Source: Natrialba hulunbeirensis JCM 10989
GTDB taxonomy: Archaea; Halobacteriota; Halobacteria; Halobacteriales; Natrialbaceae
Direction: 5' to 3'
NCBI RefSeq assembly: GCF_000337575.1
Contig: NZ_AOIM01000041.1
Span: 113,827-177,826, forward strand
Length of the DNA: 64,000 nucleotides
In this document: positions 9,982 through 19,113 of the stretch, one piece after another
Layout: every line of letters starts with the position of its first letter
Position numbering within the stretch: position 1 is the first letter of the stretch
Notes under the pieces: generated by a model
Told to the model about the DNA's origin: nothing
What the model saw: only the letters and a program-made list of their open reading frames with translations
The model's database searches: none
Position numbers and translations under genes: made by a program

Positions 9982-12270
9982 CTACGTCGACGGCGACCCA
10001 CTGCTGGTCTCACTCGTGCGCTCACCGGAGACGTTCTCGCGGGTCTGGCCCTCGGAGGGCACGTCAAAAAACGTCCGCAACAACTCGTGTTGGCCCTTCC
10101 GCAGGTGGTTGTGCAGCGTCGGCGAAGAAATCCCCATCGCGTCGGCCACCTCCTCGGCCGTACTCTCGCGCGGCCAGTCGTAGTACCCGCCGAAGTACGC
10201 CGCCCGCAGCGCCGTCACCTGCCGCTCGGTCAACCGCTCTTCCAATCCGTCACGGAACTCCCTGGCCGTCTGGACGGTCCGTTCTGTCTCCCGCTTACCG
10301 AGCAGCGTCGAGGACGGGAACGCCGACCGGAGTCCCTCGAGTACCGTCCGCACGTTCGTCTCCGCTGCGGCCTCCGCCGTGATCGTCGTCGCTCCGTCCT
10401 CGGTGATGGCCTCGAGAACCGTCAGCCCGTACTCCGTCAGCGTGCGCGCCGGTGACGACCCTTCGACGACGACCTCGATGCGCCAGCCGTCGGGGTCCGT
10501 CTCGAGTAGCCGGCAGTCGTCGATCCCCGGATCGTCCGCCGCGAGATCGAACACCTCGGCCGGCGGCGCGTCCTCGAGTCGGAGGTAGTACAACTGCGTC
10601 GACTCCGAGATGGGAACGAGGGACTCGAGTTCGAACCGGCAGCCGAGGCGCTGAGACACATCGACGAAGAACGAGGTTGCGTCTTGACAGCGGACATCGA
10701 GTTCGACGACGCGGTCCGAGAGGAGGAGGTTGCGCCGGCGAACGGCGGTGATCGCGTAGCCGATCTGTCGGCCGGCAGTGGCGAGCCACTGCTGTTCGTC
10801 TGCCGAGAACGCGTCCGGGCGGGCGGTTGCAACACTCAGCCTCCCGTACGTCGTATCGCCGTAAGTGAGCGGGACGCTGGCGAGAGTGAGTTCGTCGCCG
10901 TGCTGTTCGTCCATCACCGTCGTGACTGCGACGGCTGATTCCGACTCGGACACGGAGTCATCGTCCGGACTCTCCCGCTCTCCATCCACCCATTCCGCAG
11001 GAACGAGTCGCTCAATCGTCGCCGCATCGACCTCGCTCCCGCCGTGGTCGCCGCTTGTCGTTCGTCGTCCCTCACGGTCGGCTCCGGTCGTCCGATCGAT
11101 CCAGCTGAACGCGTACCCCGCACCCGCCGCGAGCGCCTCACAGACCATCGCCTCGACCGCCTCGTGATCCGTCGCCTCGAGCACCGCCGCCGTCACCGCT
11201 CGATACCGCTCGCCAACCGAAACCGCTCGGCGCAACTCGTCGCGCTCTGCGCGGACGGACTCGAGTACCTCGTGCTGTGCCGAGCTATCGCGGACGAAGA
11301 CGGCGTAGCCATCGTGGCGGCCGCGGTCGTCCCGCAGAGGCGAGATGACCTCCGTCGCTCGAAAGCGCGAGCCATCACTGTGGACGCGCCAGCCCTCCTG
11401 TTCGGTGCCCGACTCCTCGAGTGCCATCGAGAGCGTCCGCTCGGGAACGCCGCTGTCGACCGCCTCGTCCGTGTAGAACGCCGAGACGTGGGTGCCGACG
11501 ATTTCGCCCGCTCGGTAGCCGAACAGCGCAGCGGCGCTCCGATTCCAGCGTTCGACGTAGCCCTCCTCGTCGAGCCGAACGAGCGCGTAGCGGTCGCTCG
11601 CGGCCAGCAGCAGGCGGACGACGCTGTCGTCGCTCATCGGTCGCCCGGTCCGACCGGAGCCGCCTGCACCCGCGGGTCGCGGCGTCGACGGCCGTTCGAC
11701 GGCCTCGAAGGCGTCGACGAGTGCCGTATCCGAGGGCTCTGGCAGGTAGGACTCGAGTGCCTCGAAGCTCTGCCAGCCCCCGGCGGCCTTGACCGCGCGC
11801 GGGTTGATGTCGTGGTCGACTAGCGACCGACGGGCGAAGTACTGCCGGAGGTCACTCGAGGAGGTGTCTGCAAGCGCGGGGCGGTCGAACCGGTCCGCAG
11901 CGCGGGTCGCGACCTCGGTAACGAGCATCTGCAGTCGACGAGGCGTGACGTCGAAGAGCTGGTCGTCAGCACTGAGGCCGTTGCTCCGGGCGTAGCGTCG
12001 GATTTCCTGTTCGACGTCGGTTGGAAGATACGCGGTTCGGTGCTGTGCGTTGGTCGTGTGGTTGCGGTCACCGACGGGAGGGACGCGCACGACGTACCGC
12101 GGCGGATCGATGCGGACTTGCTCGACGTCACCGACGGTGAGAGAAGCGAGTTCGGCGGGCCGCAGGCCCACGTCGCCACAGCAGCGGACGACGAGGACTT
12201 CACGGTAGGTTTCGGCGGCGTCGAGAAGAATTTCGTACTCGCGGGCCGAGAGCGCCGCCTCCGCAGTCAT
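9982..12270 (-). CDS. Bat-like regulator: recombinase-like domain + PAS + GAF + bacterio-opsin activator HTH
   Basis: A 762-residue cytosolic regulator. Residues about 1-180 resemble a tyrosine-recombinase catalytic domain: GLRPAEL (Arg37), a DLRQYF segment (Arg142; the usual preceding His is Ser), GGW (Trp166) and ESYL (Tyr175). A PAS domain (about 215-330, NRSAAALFGYRAGEIVG), a GAF-like region (about 350-505) and a bacterio-opsin-activator region follow. The C-terminal HTH-10 is LTERQVTALRAAYFGGYYDW onward. Bat-type proteins are transcriptional activators responding to redox or light in halobacteria. It sits between two acs genes and may control them. The recombinase-like part is probably a DNA-binding or dimerisation module. 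Confidence 0.85.
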   Translation of the reverse strand: MTAEAALSAREYEILLDAAETYREVLVVRCCGDVGLRPAELASLTVGDVEQVRIDPPRYVVRVPPVGDRNHTTNAQHRTAYLPTDVEQEIRRYARSNGLSADDQLFDVTPRRLQMLVTEVATRAADRFDRPALADTSSSDLRQYFARRSLVDHDINPRAVKAAGGWQSFEALESYLPEPSDTALVDAFEAVERPSTPRPAGAGGSGRTGRPMSDDSVVRLLLAASDRYALVRLDEEGYVERWNRSAAALFGYRAGEIVGTHVSAFYTDEAVDSGVPERTLSMALEESGTEQEGWRVHSDGSRFRATEVISPLRDDRGRHDGYAVFVRDSSAQHEVLESVRAERDELRRAVSVGERYRAVTAAVLEATDHEAVEAMVCEALAAGAGYAFSWIDRTTGADREGRRTTSGDHGGSEVDAATIERLVPAEWVDGERESPDDDSVSESESAVAVTTVMDEQHGDELTLASVPLTYGDTTYGRLSVATARPDAFSADEQQWLATAGRQIGYAITAVRRRNLLLSDRVVELDVRCQDATSFFVDVSQRLGCRFELESLVPISESTQLYYLRLEDAPPAEVFDLAADDPGIDDCRLLETDPDGWRIEVVVEGSSPARTLTEYGLTVLEAITEDGATTITAEAAAETNVRTVLEGLRSAFPSSTLLGKRETERTVQTAREFRDGLEERLTERQVTALRAAYFGGYYDWPRESTAEEVADAMGISSPTLHNHLRKGQHELLRTFFDVPSEGQTRENVSGERTSETSSGSPST

Positions 12271-12419
12271 GTTTCGGAGTTTCAGCTACGGAGAATATAA
12301 TAGTACCGCTCCTGCTACTGTCTCTCACTCCTGTTTCCCACTACTATTTCTCACTATTTTCGAGGGAGTACCATCTCTGTTCCGCTAGCTGATTTCGCTT
12401 CAGTTGGATTCCCGAAGCG

Positions 12420-14498
12420 CTACGGTTGTTCTCGCTCGCTCTGGATCTCACCGACGATTTCGGGATTTCGGAGCGCGCTCGTATCGCCCAGTTTCTCACC
12501 GTTCGCGATGTCCTCCAGCAGGCGGCGCATGATCTTCCCGGAGCGAGTCTTGGGGAGTTCGGGCGTGAAGACGATCGCTTCGGGCGTCGCGATCGGACCG
12601 ATCGCGGCCTCGACGCGCTCGAGAATTGATTCGCGGAGCGCGTCGTCGGGGTTCTGATCGCCAGCGGCCGAGACGTAGGCATAGATTTGCGTGTTCCCCT
12701 GTGAACCCGAGCGACCGACGACGGCGGCCTCGGCGACGCCGTCGACGTCGGCGATCGCACCCTCGATCTCCATCGTGCTCAGTCGCGTGCTGGCGACGTT
12801 GATCACGTCGTCGACGCGGCCGAGCATGGTGATGTAGCCGTCCTCGTCGACCGCGGCGGTGTCGCCGCTGAAGTAGCGCCAGACGCCGGTGTTGGCGTCA
12901 GGGTCGGGGCTGGGGCTAGAATCGGTGTCTGGGTCGGAGAACCGATCCCAGTACTCGGCCCGAAACTGGTCGTCACCGTCGTACAGCGTCCGGGCCATGG
13001 CAGGCCACGGCCGCGAAATAGTGAGGTAGCCGGTCTGACCAGGGTCGACCGCATCGCCGTCCTCGTCGACGACTGTTACGTCGACACCGGGCAGCGGCGG
13101 CCCCGCAGCGCCGGGTTTCATCTCGTCGACTCCTGGGAGTGTCGAGATCAAGATTGCACCGGTCTCGGTTTGCCACCAGGTGTCGACGATCGGGCACTCG
13201 CCGTTCCCAATGTGTTCGTGGTACCAGCGCCACGGTCCCGGACTGATCGGTTCGCCGACGGTCCCGAGCAGGCGTAGCGACGAGAGGTCGTGTCGCTGGG
13301 GGTACTCCTCGCCCCACTTCATGAACGCGCGGATCGCCGTCGGCGCGGTGTAGAAGATGTCCACCGCGTTCCGGTCGATGATCTCCCAGAGTCGATCACG
13401 GTCGGGGTAGTCCGGTGTTCCCTCGTACATTACTGTCGTCGTCCCGAGCGCAAGCGGGCCGTAGACGATGTAGGAGTGGCCCGTGATCCAGCCGATGTCT
13501 GCGGCACACCAGTAGGTGTCCTCGGGCTGGATGTCGAGGACGCTTCGGGCGGTCCAGGCGACCTGCGCGAGGTAGCCACCCGTCGAGTGGACGACGCCCT
13601 TCGGGTCGCCGGTCGTCCCCGAGGTGTACATCAGGAACAGCATGTCCTCTGCGTCTCGTGAAACCGGTTCGACTGACGCGCCTGCAAACGCCTTGCGGAG
13701 TTCGTGATAGTCCGACTCGCCGTCGCCGAGGACGTGCGGCAGTTCGTCGCCCAGTCGATCGACGACGACGGTTTCGACGTCCTGTTCGACCGAGAGGCGG
13801 GCGTTGTCCGCTTTGCTCTTCTGATTGAACGCGTCGCCGCGGCGGTAGTAGCCGTCGCAGGTAACGAGATACTCGCTGTCGGCGGCGTCCAGCCGCGTCG
13901 CGAGCGCGTCCGCCGAGAGCCCCGCGAAGACGACGCTGTGTGGCGCACCGATGCGAGCACAGGCCAGCATCGCGATGGGGAGTTCCGGAATCATCGGGAG
14001 GTAGATCGTCACCACGTCGTCCTCCTCGACGCCCAGGTCTCGAAGGGCCGCGGCAAACTCGTTGACCGCGACCGCGAGGTCCTGATACGTGTAGGTCTCG
14101 CGCTCGCCTTGCTTTCCCTCCCAGCGGATCGCCGCGTGATTCTTCCGGCCGGCCTCGAGGTGTCGATCCACGCAGTTGTAGGCGGCGTTCAGCTCACCAC
14201 CGGTGAACCACTCGTAGAACGGCGCGTTCTCCTCGGCGAGGACGGTGTCGTACGATTCGTTCCAGGTGAGGAGGTCGGCAGCCCGCTCCCAGCAGTCGGG
14301 CCAGTTGCGCTCGACCTGCTCGCCGAGTGGCTGGTTCCCGATCGCGTCCGCGTCCGCGTCTGTGCCCATGCTCATGCCCATACCCGCATCCGTATCCGTG
14401 ACTGTGACGTTCGCCTGTTCGACGAACGCTTCCGGCGGGTCGAGCGTCGGCCCGGTGGGCCCGGGACGGTTTCGCCCCCACCCGTTCCGATCGTCCAT
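12420..14498 (-). CDS. acs: acetate-CoA ligase paralog
   Basis: A 692-residue AMP-forming acyl-CoA synthetase, closely similar to the one at 7749. It has the same YTSGTTGDPKGV, TWWQTETGA, GRVDDVINVAS and PKTRSGKIMRR motifs. The hinge reads VAS-TRLS where the paralog has VSG-HRLG. Two low-complexity insertions distinguish it: a TD/GM/DA run near residues 32-55 and a D/S/P-rich run near residues 535-555. Both are encoded by hexanucleotide-like repeats. It lies upstream of the Bat-like gene on the same strand. Substrate may be acetate or propionate; the sequence does not decide. Confidence 0.93.
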   Translation of the reverse strand: MDDRNGWGRNRPGPTGPTLDPPEAFVEQANVTVTDTDAGMGMSMGTDADADAIGNQPLGEQVERNWPDCWERAADLLTWNESYDTVLAEENAPFYEWFTGGELNAAYNCVDRHLEAGRKNHAAIRWEGKQGERETYTYQDLAVAVNEFAAALRDLGVEEDDVVTIYLPMIPELPIAMLACARIGAPHSVVFAGLSADALATRLDAADSEYLVTCDGYYRRGDAFNQKSKADNARLSVEQDVETVVVDRLGDELPHVLGDGESDYHELRKAFAGASVEPVSRDAEDMLFLMYTSGTTGDPKGVVHSTGGYLAQVAWTARSVLDIQPEDTYWCAADIGWITGHSYIVYGPLALGTTTVMYEGTPDYPDRDRLWEIIDRNAVDIFYTAPTAIRAFMKWGEEYPQRHDLSSLRLLGTVGEPISPGPWRWYHEHIGNGECPIVDTWWQTETGAILISTLPGVDEMKPGAAGPPLPGVDVTVVDEDGDAVDPGQTGYLTISRPWPAMARTLYDGDDQFRAEYWDRFSDPDTDSSPSPDPDANTGVWRYFSGDTAAVDEDGYITMLGRVDDVINVASTRLSTMEIEGAIADVDGVAEAAVVGRSGSQGNTQIYAYVSAAGDQNPDDALRESILERVEAAIGPIATPEAIVFTPELPKTRSGKIMRRLLEDIANGEKLGDTSALRNPEIVGEIQSEREQP

Positions 14499-14615
14499 GC
14501 TCGTTCGGACCGAAGCCGGTCAGCGGAATAAACGTTCCTCCGTCGGAAAGGCAGACGGCGACGCGATTTGCCGGTATCTGCTCACGACTGCAGTCACGAC
14601 CGGACCACTCCCCCC

Positions 14616-15068
14616 TCAGCCAGCGTCTCTGTAATCTGTCTCGTCCCCGTCGACCACGAGCACCGGCCGATCTGCGAGCCGAACCACCGCGTCGACCGTG
14701 CTGCCGAGCAACGCCCGCTTGAATTCCGAACTCCCGCGCGCCCCGACGACGATCGCGTCGACATCCCAGCGGTCGGCTACTGCGAGAATCTCCTCGTGTG
14801 GAACGCCAGCCCGAACCGTCGTCTCTGCCGTGAGATCTGCCACTCGGGCACGTTCTTCGAGAGCAGCGAGCGAGTCCTCCGCGGCCGCACGGAGTGTTCG
14901 CTCACGCTCCTCGGGGTCGACAATCGCGTTATCGTACTCGGTTCTAGATTCGACGACGGCGACACCATAGAGGTCCGCACCTAGAGCCGATGCGAGGCGA
15001 ATCGCGTGCGCCGTCGCCGCCGTCGCGTCGTCGCTCCCGTCCGTCGCCACGAGCACAGCGTCGTACAT
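14616..15068 (-). CDS. universal stress protein (UspA family)
   Basis: A 150-residue Usp domain starting MYDAVLVATDGS. The ATP-binding loop is GARGSSEFKRALLGSTVDAVV, followed by DRPVLVVDG. It is clearly diverged from the Usp at 5042, so the two Usp genes bracket the acetate locus rather than being a recent duplicate. It is the most upstream gene of that minus-strand group. No DNA-binding or membrane segment is present. Confidence 0.9.
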   Translation of the reverse strand: MYDAVLVATDGSDDATAATAHAIRLASALGADLYGVAVVESRTEYDNAIVDPEERERTLRAAAEDSLAALEERARVADLTAETTVRAGVPHEEILAVADRWDVDAIVVGARGSSEFKRALLGSTVDAVVRLADRPVLVVDGDETDYRDAG

Positions 15069-15133
15069 GGTGGCGCGTATGCGGTCCGTGGTGAAAGATG
15101 TGGACCCGCATTCTCCGTTATCGGTTGGACTGA

Positions 15134-16114
15134 CTACTCGTCTTTCTTCGGCATCGTCGAAAACCGGGCCGGCGACCGCATGTCGGCCCGCTTCGAGGGG
15201 GACGGAGCCAGTGTCGAGTAGCGAACGACGCCACGTGAGGTCTGTCCGCCATCAGAGTCAGTACCGAGGTCGGGCTCGAGATCGGCACCGAGACCCTCGT
15301 CCAGCAGGCCGTCGTCGTCATCGGCAGCATCAGCCTCAGCCTCAGCATCTGCATCGTCTCCCTCATTCTCATCGTCCGCGTCCGCTTCGCTCTCCCCACC
15401 TACCGAACTCACCTTCTCTCGAAGCCCCTCTACATCCTCACTGAACGACGACACCCGGTCGCCCAACGCCTCGCCCAGTTCATCCTCGACGAACTCGAGT
15501 ACGTCGTCGCCAGTGCTGCTGTCGCTGTCGCTGTCGCTGTCACTCTCGGTATCGTCGTCACTGTCACTATCGCTGGCACTGTCGCCGTCGCTGTCATCCT
15601 CACCTACTCTCTCTCCCGCTCCCGCTCCTGTATCGCCCTCGTCACTATCCGCCGTCGTGGCGTCGCCACCACTGTCCGGCTCATCATCCGCCGTGTCCCG
15701 GTGCTCACGAATCGCCTCGTGTAACCCGCCGACGGCGTCCTCGAGTCCCTCCTCGTCCGTACTCTCGCCGACTCTCGCCAGCCGCAGGAGGCGCTCGAGA
15801 TCCTCGACGTGTTCCGGGTCGCCCTGTGCGATCGCCGCCGGAATCGTCTCCGGTTCGGAGCCGTCCGGCAACGTTCCGAGGCCAACCGCCTCGAGGAGGT
15901 CGCGTGGCTCGGCCGACTCGAGAAGGTCGCTGGCGGTTTCCGAGAGTGTTGCCATCGTCGACCCGCTGGGTGTGTCGGTGGCGGTAGCGGTGTCAGTGTC
16001 GGTACTGCTATCGGTGTCCGTGGCCGTGGCCAGCGCGCCAGCCTCGGCGTCGGCCGTCTCCAGCAGGTCGGTCACCTGTTCCTGGAGATCCTGGGAGTCG
16101 TCGGTGTCACTCAT
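15134..16114 (-). CDS. acidic low-complexity protein, fourth gene of the acidic cluster
   Basis: A 326-residue protein starting MSDTDDSQDLQEQV. It alternates predicted helices (LLETADAEAG; TASDLLESAEPRDLLEAVGL; VEDLERLLRLARVGES; VLEFVEDELGEALGDRVSSF) with long D/S/E/A/T repeats, including an SDSD run near the middle. The extreme C-terminus turns basic and aromatic (RGVVRYSTLAPSPSKRADMR). No signal peptide or membrane helix is seen. The start at 16114 is chosen because the open frame further upstream is basic and T/P-rich, unlike the cluster. It follows gene three by 112 bp on the same strand. No known family recognised. Confidence 0.72.
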   Translation of the reverse strand: MSDTDDSQDLQEQVTDLLETADAEAGALATATDTDSSTDTDTATATDTPSGSTMATLSETASDLLESAEPRDLLEAVGLGTLPDGSEPETIPAAIAQGDPEHVEDLERLLRLARVGESTDEEGLEDAVGGLHEAIREHRDTADDEPDSGGDATTADSDEGDTGAGAGERVGEDDSDGDSASDSDSDDDTESDSDSDSDSSTGDDVLEFVEDELGEALGDRVSSFSEDVEGLREKVSSVGGESEADADDENEGDDADAEAEADAADDDDGLLDEGLGADLEPDLGTDSDGGQTSRGVVRYSTLAPSPSKRADMRSPARFSTMPKKDE

Positions 16115-16226
16115 GGGCGCTCTCGTTCGTCGAACGGTCGCCAGTCCCGTGAACGTTGGCCGGGCCAGTTCCGGGTTCGGGGGTGACGCTGTGGACTGTG
16201 TTGTTTGGGTTTGGTGTTGGTTTGGG

Positions 16227-17132
16227 TTACTCGTCCTCGTCACTGTCGTCGTCTTCGGTGTCCTCGGCGTCCTCGGAATCTTCGGCGTCTTCACTATCCG
16301 CCTCGCCTCCATCGTCCCCATCGGCTTCGTCACCATCCCCATCGGTACCCTCGTCTGCATCAGTCTCGCCGTCATCGTCGGTAACCGTGTCGACGATTTC
16401 GTTCGTCATCTCCTCGCGACTGAGGTTCGCCTTGACGCCGACGTCCTTGGCAACCGACTGGAGGTCCTCGTAGGACATCACGCCGAGGAAGTCCACGAGT
16501 GTGTCCCGTCGGAGATTCTCGAGATCCTCCGCGGACTGTTCGAGGTCTGACTCGTCGACTTCCTGTTTGTCATCGTCCTCGTCTTCACCGTCACCGTCGC
16601 CTTCGCCTGCGTCTTCATCTTCTTCGCTTTCAGCCCCACCCTCGTCGCTGGCAACAGCCTCGTCCGCCTCAGCATCCTCACCCGTCGCCTCATCGACAAC
16701 GCCTTCGAGACTCGTCCCATCAGCAAGATTCTGGGCCACCGACTCGGCGGACTCACGCGCATCGCTACCCTCGAGTGCCGTCGCGACTCCGCGTCGAATC
16801 GCTGCTGCGAGTTCGGTGAGCAACTGTGTTGGGAGTCGACCGCTGTCTTCGGCTTCGGCTTCTGCTTCAGAGTCGGCTTTATCGTCAGTATCCTCCTCAC
16901 GTTCCTCCCCGCGCTCTGTGACTGCATCCGAGAGCACCTCGTGAATCTCACCACCAACTGACGCGCCGACGTTCCGGCCGAGCTGTTCGCCGAACTGCCG
17001 ACCGACTGCAGCGCCGATCTCGCCAGCGTCGATGCCGTCCTCGAGTGAGCCGCCGTTGATGACCTCCGCGACGTCGAGCTGTTCGGACACCTCGTCGGCG
17101 ACGAGCTGCTTCAGGCTGGAGTCTTCACTCAT
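16227..17132 (-). CDS. acidic protein with glycine-zipper-like helix and SAP/Rho-N-like segment, third gene
   Basis: A 301-residue acidic protein starting MSEDSSLKQLVADEV. Residues about 36-62 carry G-x3-G spacing (GEIGAAVGRQFGEQLGRNVG) like the helix in the second gene of the cluster. A second helical part (LPTQLLTELAAAIRRGVATAL) follows. Residues about 205-250 (LRRDTLVDFLGVMSYEDLQS then VAKDVGVKANLSREEMTNEI) look like a short helix-extension-helix of the SAP/Rho-N type, often nucleic-acid binding. The rest is D/E repeats. It lies 53 bp downstream of gene two. Function unknown; the DNA/RNA-binding idea is weak. Confidence 0.75.
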   Translation of the reverse strand: MSEDSSLKQLVADEVSEQLDVAEVINGGSLEDGIDAGEIGAAVGRQFGEQLGRNVGASVGGEIHEVLSDAVTERGEEREEDTDDKADSEAEAEAEDSGRLPTQLLTELAAAIRRGVATALEGSDARESAESVAQNLADGTSLEGVVDEATGEDAEADEAVASDEGGAESEEDEDAGEGDGDGEDEDDDKQEVDESDLEQSAEDLENLRRDTLVDFLGVMSYEDLQSVAKDVGVKANLSREEMTNEIVDTVTDDDGETDADEGTDGDGDEADGDDGGEADSEDAEDSEDAEDTEDDDSDEDE

Positions 17133-17185
17133 AGCTGGTCCCTCGGTGCGGTCGTGCCCGTCGGAGGTGGTCGTGGCAGTGGGTG

Positions 17186-17758
17186 TTAGTCATCCTCGGA
17201 GTCGTCGTTCTCGGTGTCGCCGTCTTCGTCTCCGTCCTCGTCCTCTCCCTCGGATTCGTCATCACCTTCGCCGTCTTCGCTCTCTTCGTCGTCTTCGCTC
17301 TCACCGTCGTCACTCTCCTCGTCTTCACCGGCTGAATCTCCACTGTCGTCTCCATCTCCCTCACCGTCATCTTCGTCGCTCTCCGCTTCGTCCTCACTAT
17401 CTTCGTCTTCCGCTTCCGCTTCTGCTTCCGTTTCGTCACTCTCCTCTGACTCCACATCTTCCTCCGACTCCTCGTCTCCACGACTGAGCACCTCCTCCAG
17501 AGCCATCTCACCAATCGTCCGCCCGAGGCTCGCACCGATCTTTCGGCCCACAATCGCTCCGATCAACCCACCGAGCGACTCGCCGAGTGGCTTCTCCTCG
17601 TCGAGTTCGCCCTCCCACTGGGTCCCCTCCAGTAGTTCCTGCAAATTGATGTTCTCGGCGATCTTTTCGTAGTCGATTCGATCCACGACCGATCCGCTCT
17701 CGTCGGTCGTATCGGTACTCGAGTTCGAGTCTGAATCTGAACCTGAATCGTCGCTCAT
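17186..17758 (-). CDS. acidic protein with glycine-zipper-like helix, second gene
   Basis: A 190-residue protein. The N-terminal region (VVDRIDYEKIAENINLQELL) precedes a helix with regular glycine spacing, LGGLIGAIVGRKIGASLGR, at about residues 60-80. The C-terminal 95 residues are almost only D, E, S, G and A. The glycine-zipper-like helix suggests oligomerisation or close helix packing at a membrane. Its ATG overlaps the stop of the upstream gene (ATGA, 17755-17758), which points to translational coupling. It appears to share an ancestor with the third gene. No known family. Confidence 0.75.
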   Translation of the reverse strand: MSDDSGSDSDSNSSTDTTDESGSVVDRIDYEKIAENINLQELLEGTQWEGELDEEKPLGESLGGLIGAIVGRKIGASLGRTIGEMALEEVLSRGDEESEEDVESEESDETEAEAEAEDEDSEDEAESDEDDGEGDGDDSGDSAGEDEESDDGESEDDEESEDGEGDDESEGEDEDGDEDGDTENDDSEDD

Positions 17759-18963
17759 GACTGGGCCTCCGGCTGTGATTCCGCCTGACTATCCGAACCG
17801 TTCTGTTCGTCCGATCCGCTGTTGCCGCCGCTTGACTCCACCTGCTCGATGAGTTGCTCGAGTACCTCGCGGACGACGATCGCGACGAGTTCCTCGACCG
17901 GGAAGCTTGGGACGAGGCTGCGAGCCTTCTGTTTCGCCGTTCCGCCCGCCGAGGAGAGCGAGTCCGAGACTGAGCTGGCGGCCGAGGAGATGGGGCCGGG
18001 AGTGTCGTCGGCTGGTTCGTCGTCGCCGTTTTCGGCTTCGTCCTCGGTTTCGTCTGCCTCGTCTGCGTCCTCCTCCTCGTCAGTTTCGTCGTCACCTTCG
18101 CTTTCGTCCGCAGCTTCCGCGTCCTCCGCTTCATCCTGTCCGCCTCCACGAAGCCGTCCAATCATCGACTTCGGCTTCTGTACCAGCTTGCTCGGGAGCG
18201 ATTTGAGCCAACTCACCGGCTTCCCGAGCGCGGATTTCAGCGCCTCGATCGGCTTCGAAACCGCAGAGCGGAGCATCGATACGGGTTTTTTCAGCATCGA
18301 CTTCGCACTCCCGGCTAGCGATTTGGCTTTCTCCAACAGTGCACTGGGGCCGTCCAGTAAGCCGGTGACTGCCGACAACAGGTTCCCGAGCAGGTTGTTC
18401 TGTCCCGGCCGGGCCGAGACGTCGAGGGTGACTGGATTCAGGTTGACCTCGAGCCCGAGCAGGTCGAGAAACAGGCCGTCGAGATCGAGGTGGAGGACGC
18501 CGCTTGCGTCGTCGTCCTGATAGACATCCTCTGCGTCCTCGACGTGGTCGCTCGTGACGGTGTCGTCGTCACCGTCGTCGTTGTCGTCACCGTCGGTATC
18601 GCCGCCATTCTCGCCATCGTCACCACCGTCGTTCTCCTCGGGTTCCTCGTCCTCATCGCCGTCCGCGGTATCCGCTGACTCACCATCGTCAGCTGCGCTT
18701 TCTGCCTCATCCGCGTCTTCGTCGCCATCTCCGTCTTCGTCACCACCTCCGCCTTCGTCTTCAGTGTCGCCTTCGTCAGTTTCCGCGCTATCACCACCTG
18801 TTTCAGACTCATCGTCGCCGTCTGCCTCTGCCTCGCCGGTCTCACCGCCGTCGGTCACCAGTCGCTGCCGACAGCGTTCTACGACGGGGGCGCGAGGCGA
18901 CGGCCTCTCGAGTCCGGGTGGGTCGTCCCACCCATCACCGTCTCTCTTTGACCCATCTGTCAT
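17755..18963 (-). CDS. acidic protein with central hydrophobic domain, first gene of the acidic cluster
   Basis: A 402-residue protein. Residues about 40-145 are D/E/G repeats. A non-acidic core (about 152-275) begins VLHLDLDGLFLDLLGLEVNL and LLGNLLSAVTGLLDG, a short module I recall from secreted and hypothetical proteins of bacteria and haloarchaea. It continues with basic helices spaced by KP/KS steps (MLKKPVSMLRSAVSKPIEAL). A second acidic linker and a C-terminal amphipathic helix (VEELVAIVVREVLEQLIEQV) end the protein. No signal peptide is seen. It is the promoter-proximal gene of the cluster. Function unknown. Confidence 0.78.
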   Translation of the reverse strand: MTDGSKRDGDGWDDPPGLERPSPRAPVVERCRQRLVTDGGETGEAEADGDDESETGGDSAETDEGDTEDEGGGGDEDGDGDEDADEAESAADDGESADTADGDEDEEPEENDGGDDGENGGDTDGDDNDDGDDDTVTSDHVEDAEDVYQDDDASGVLHLDLDGLFLDLLGLEVNLNPVTLDVSARPGQNNLLGNLLSAVTGLLDGPSALLEKAKSLAGSAKSMLKKPVSMLRSAVSKPIEALKSALGKPVSWLKSLPSKLVQKPKSMIGRLRGGGQDEAEDAEAADESEGDDETDEEEDADEADETEDEAENGDDEPADDTPGPISSAASSVSDSLSSAGGTAKQKARSLVPSFPVEELVAIVVREVLEQLIEQVESSGGNSGSDEQNGSDSQAESQPEAQS

Positions 18964-19113
18964 TATCCGAGAACATGCACGGCAAACAGTACTGTGGTAA
19001 TTTGCCTTGCGTGTGCGCCCATCCCCGACTACTCCGGAACACGAATTATCGAAGCTACCGCATACAAGACACTACCAGTGCGGAGAGTCTCACCGACGGT
19101 CGGGACACTGCCA

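Noticed and set aside
15513-18520. Long plus-strand S-rich frames opposite the acidic cluster
   Set aside because: D/E/S codon repeats read in reverse give S/L/P repeats in the other strand; the minus frames have overlaps, ATG starts and structured cores, the plus frames do not.
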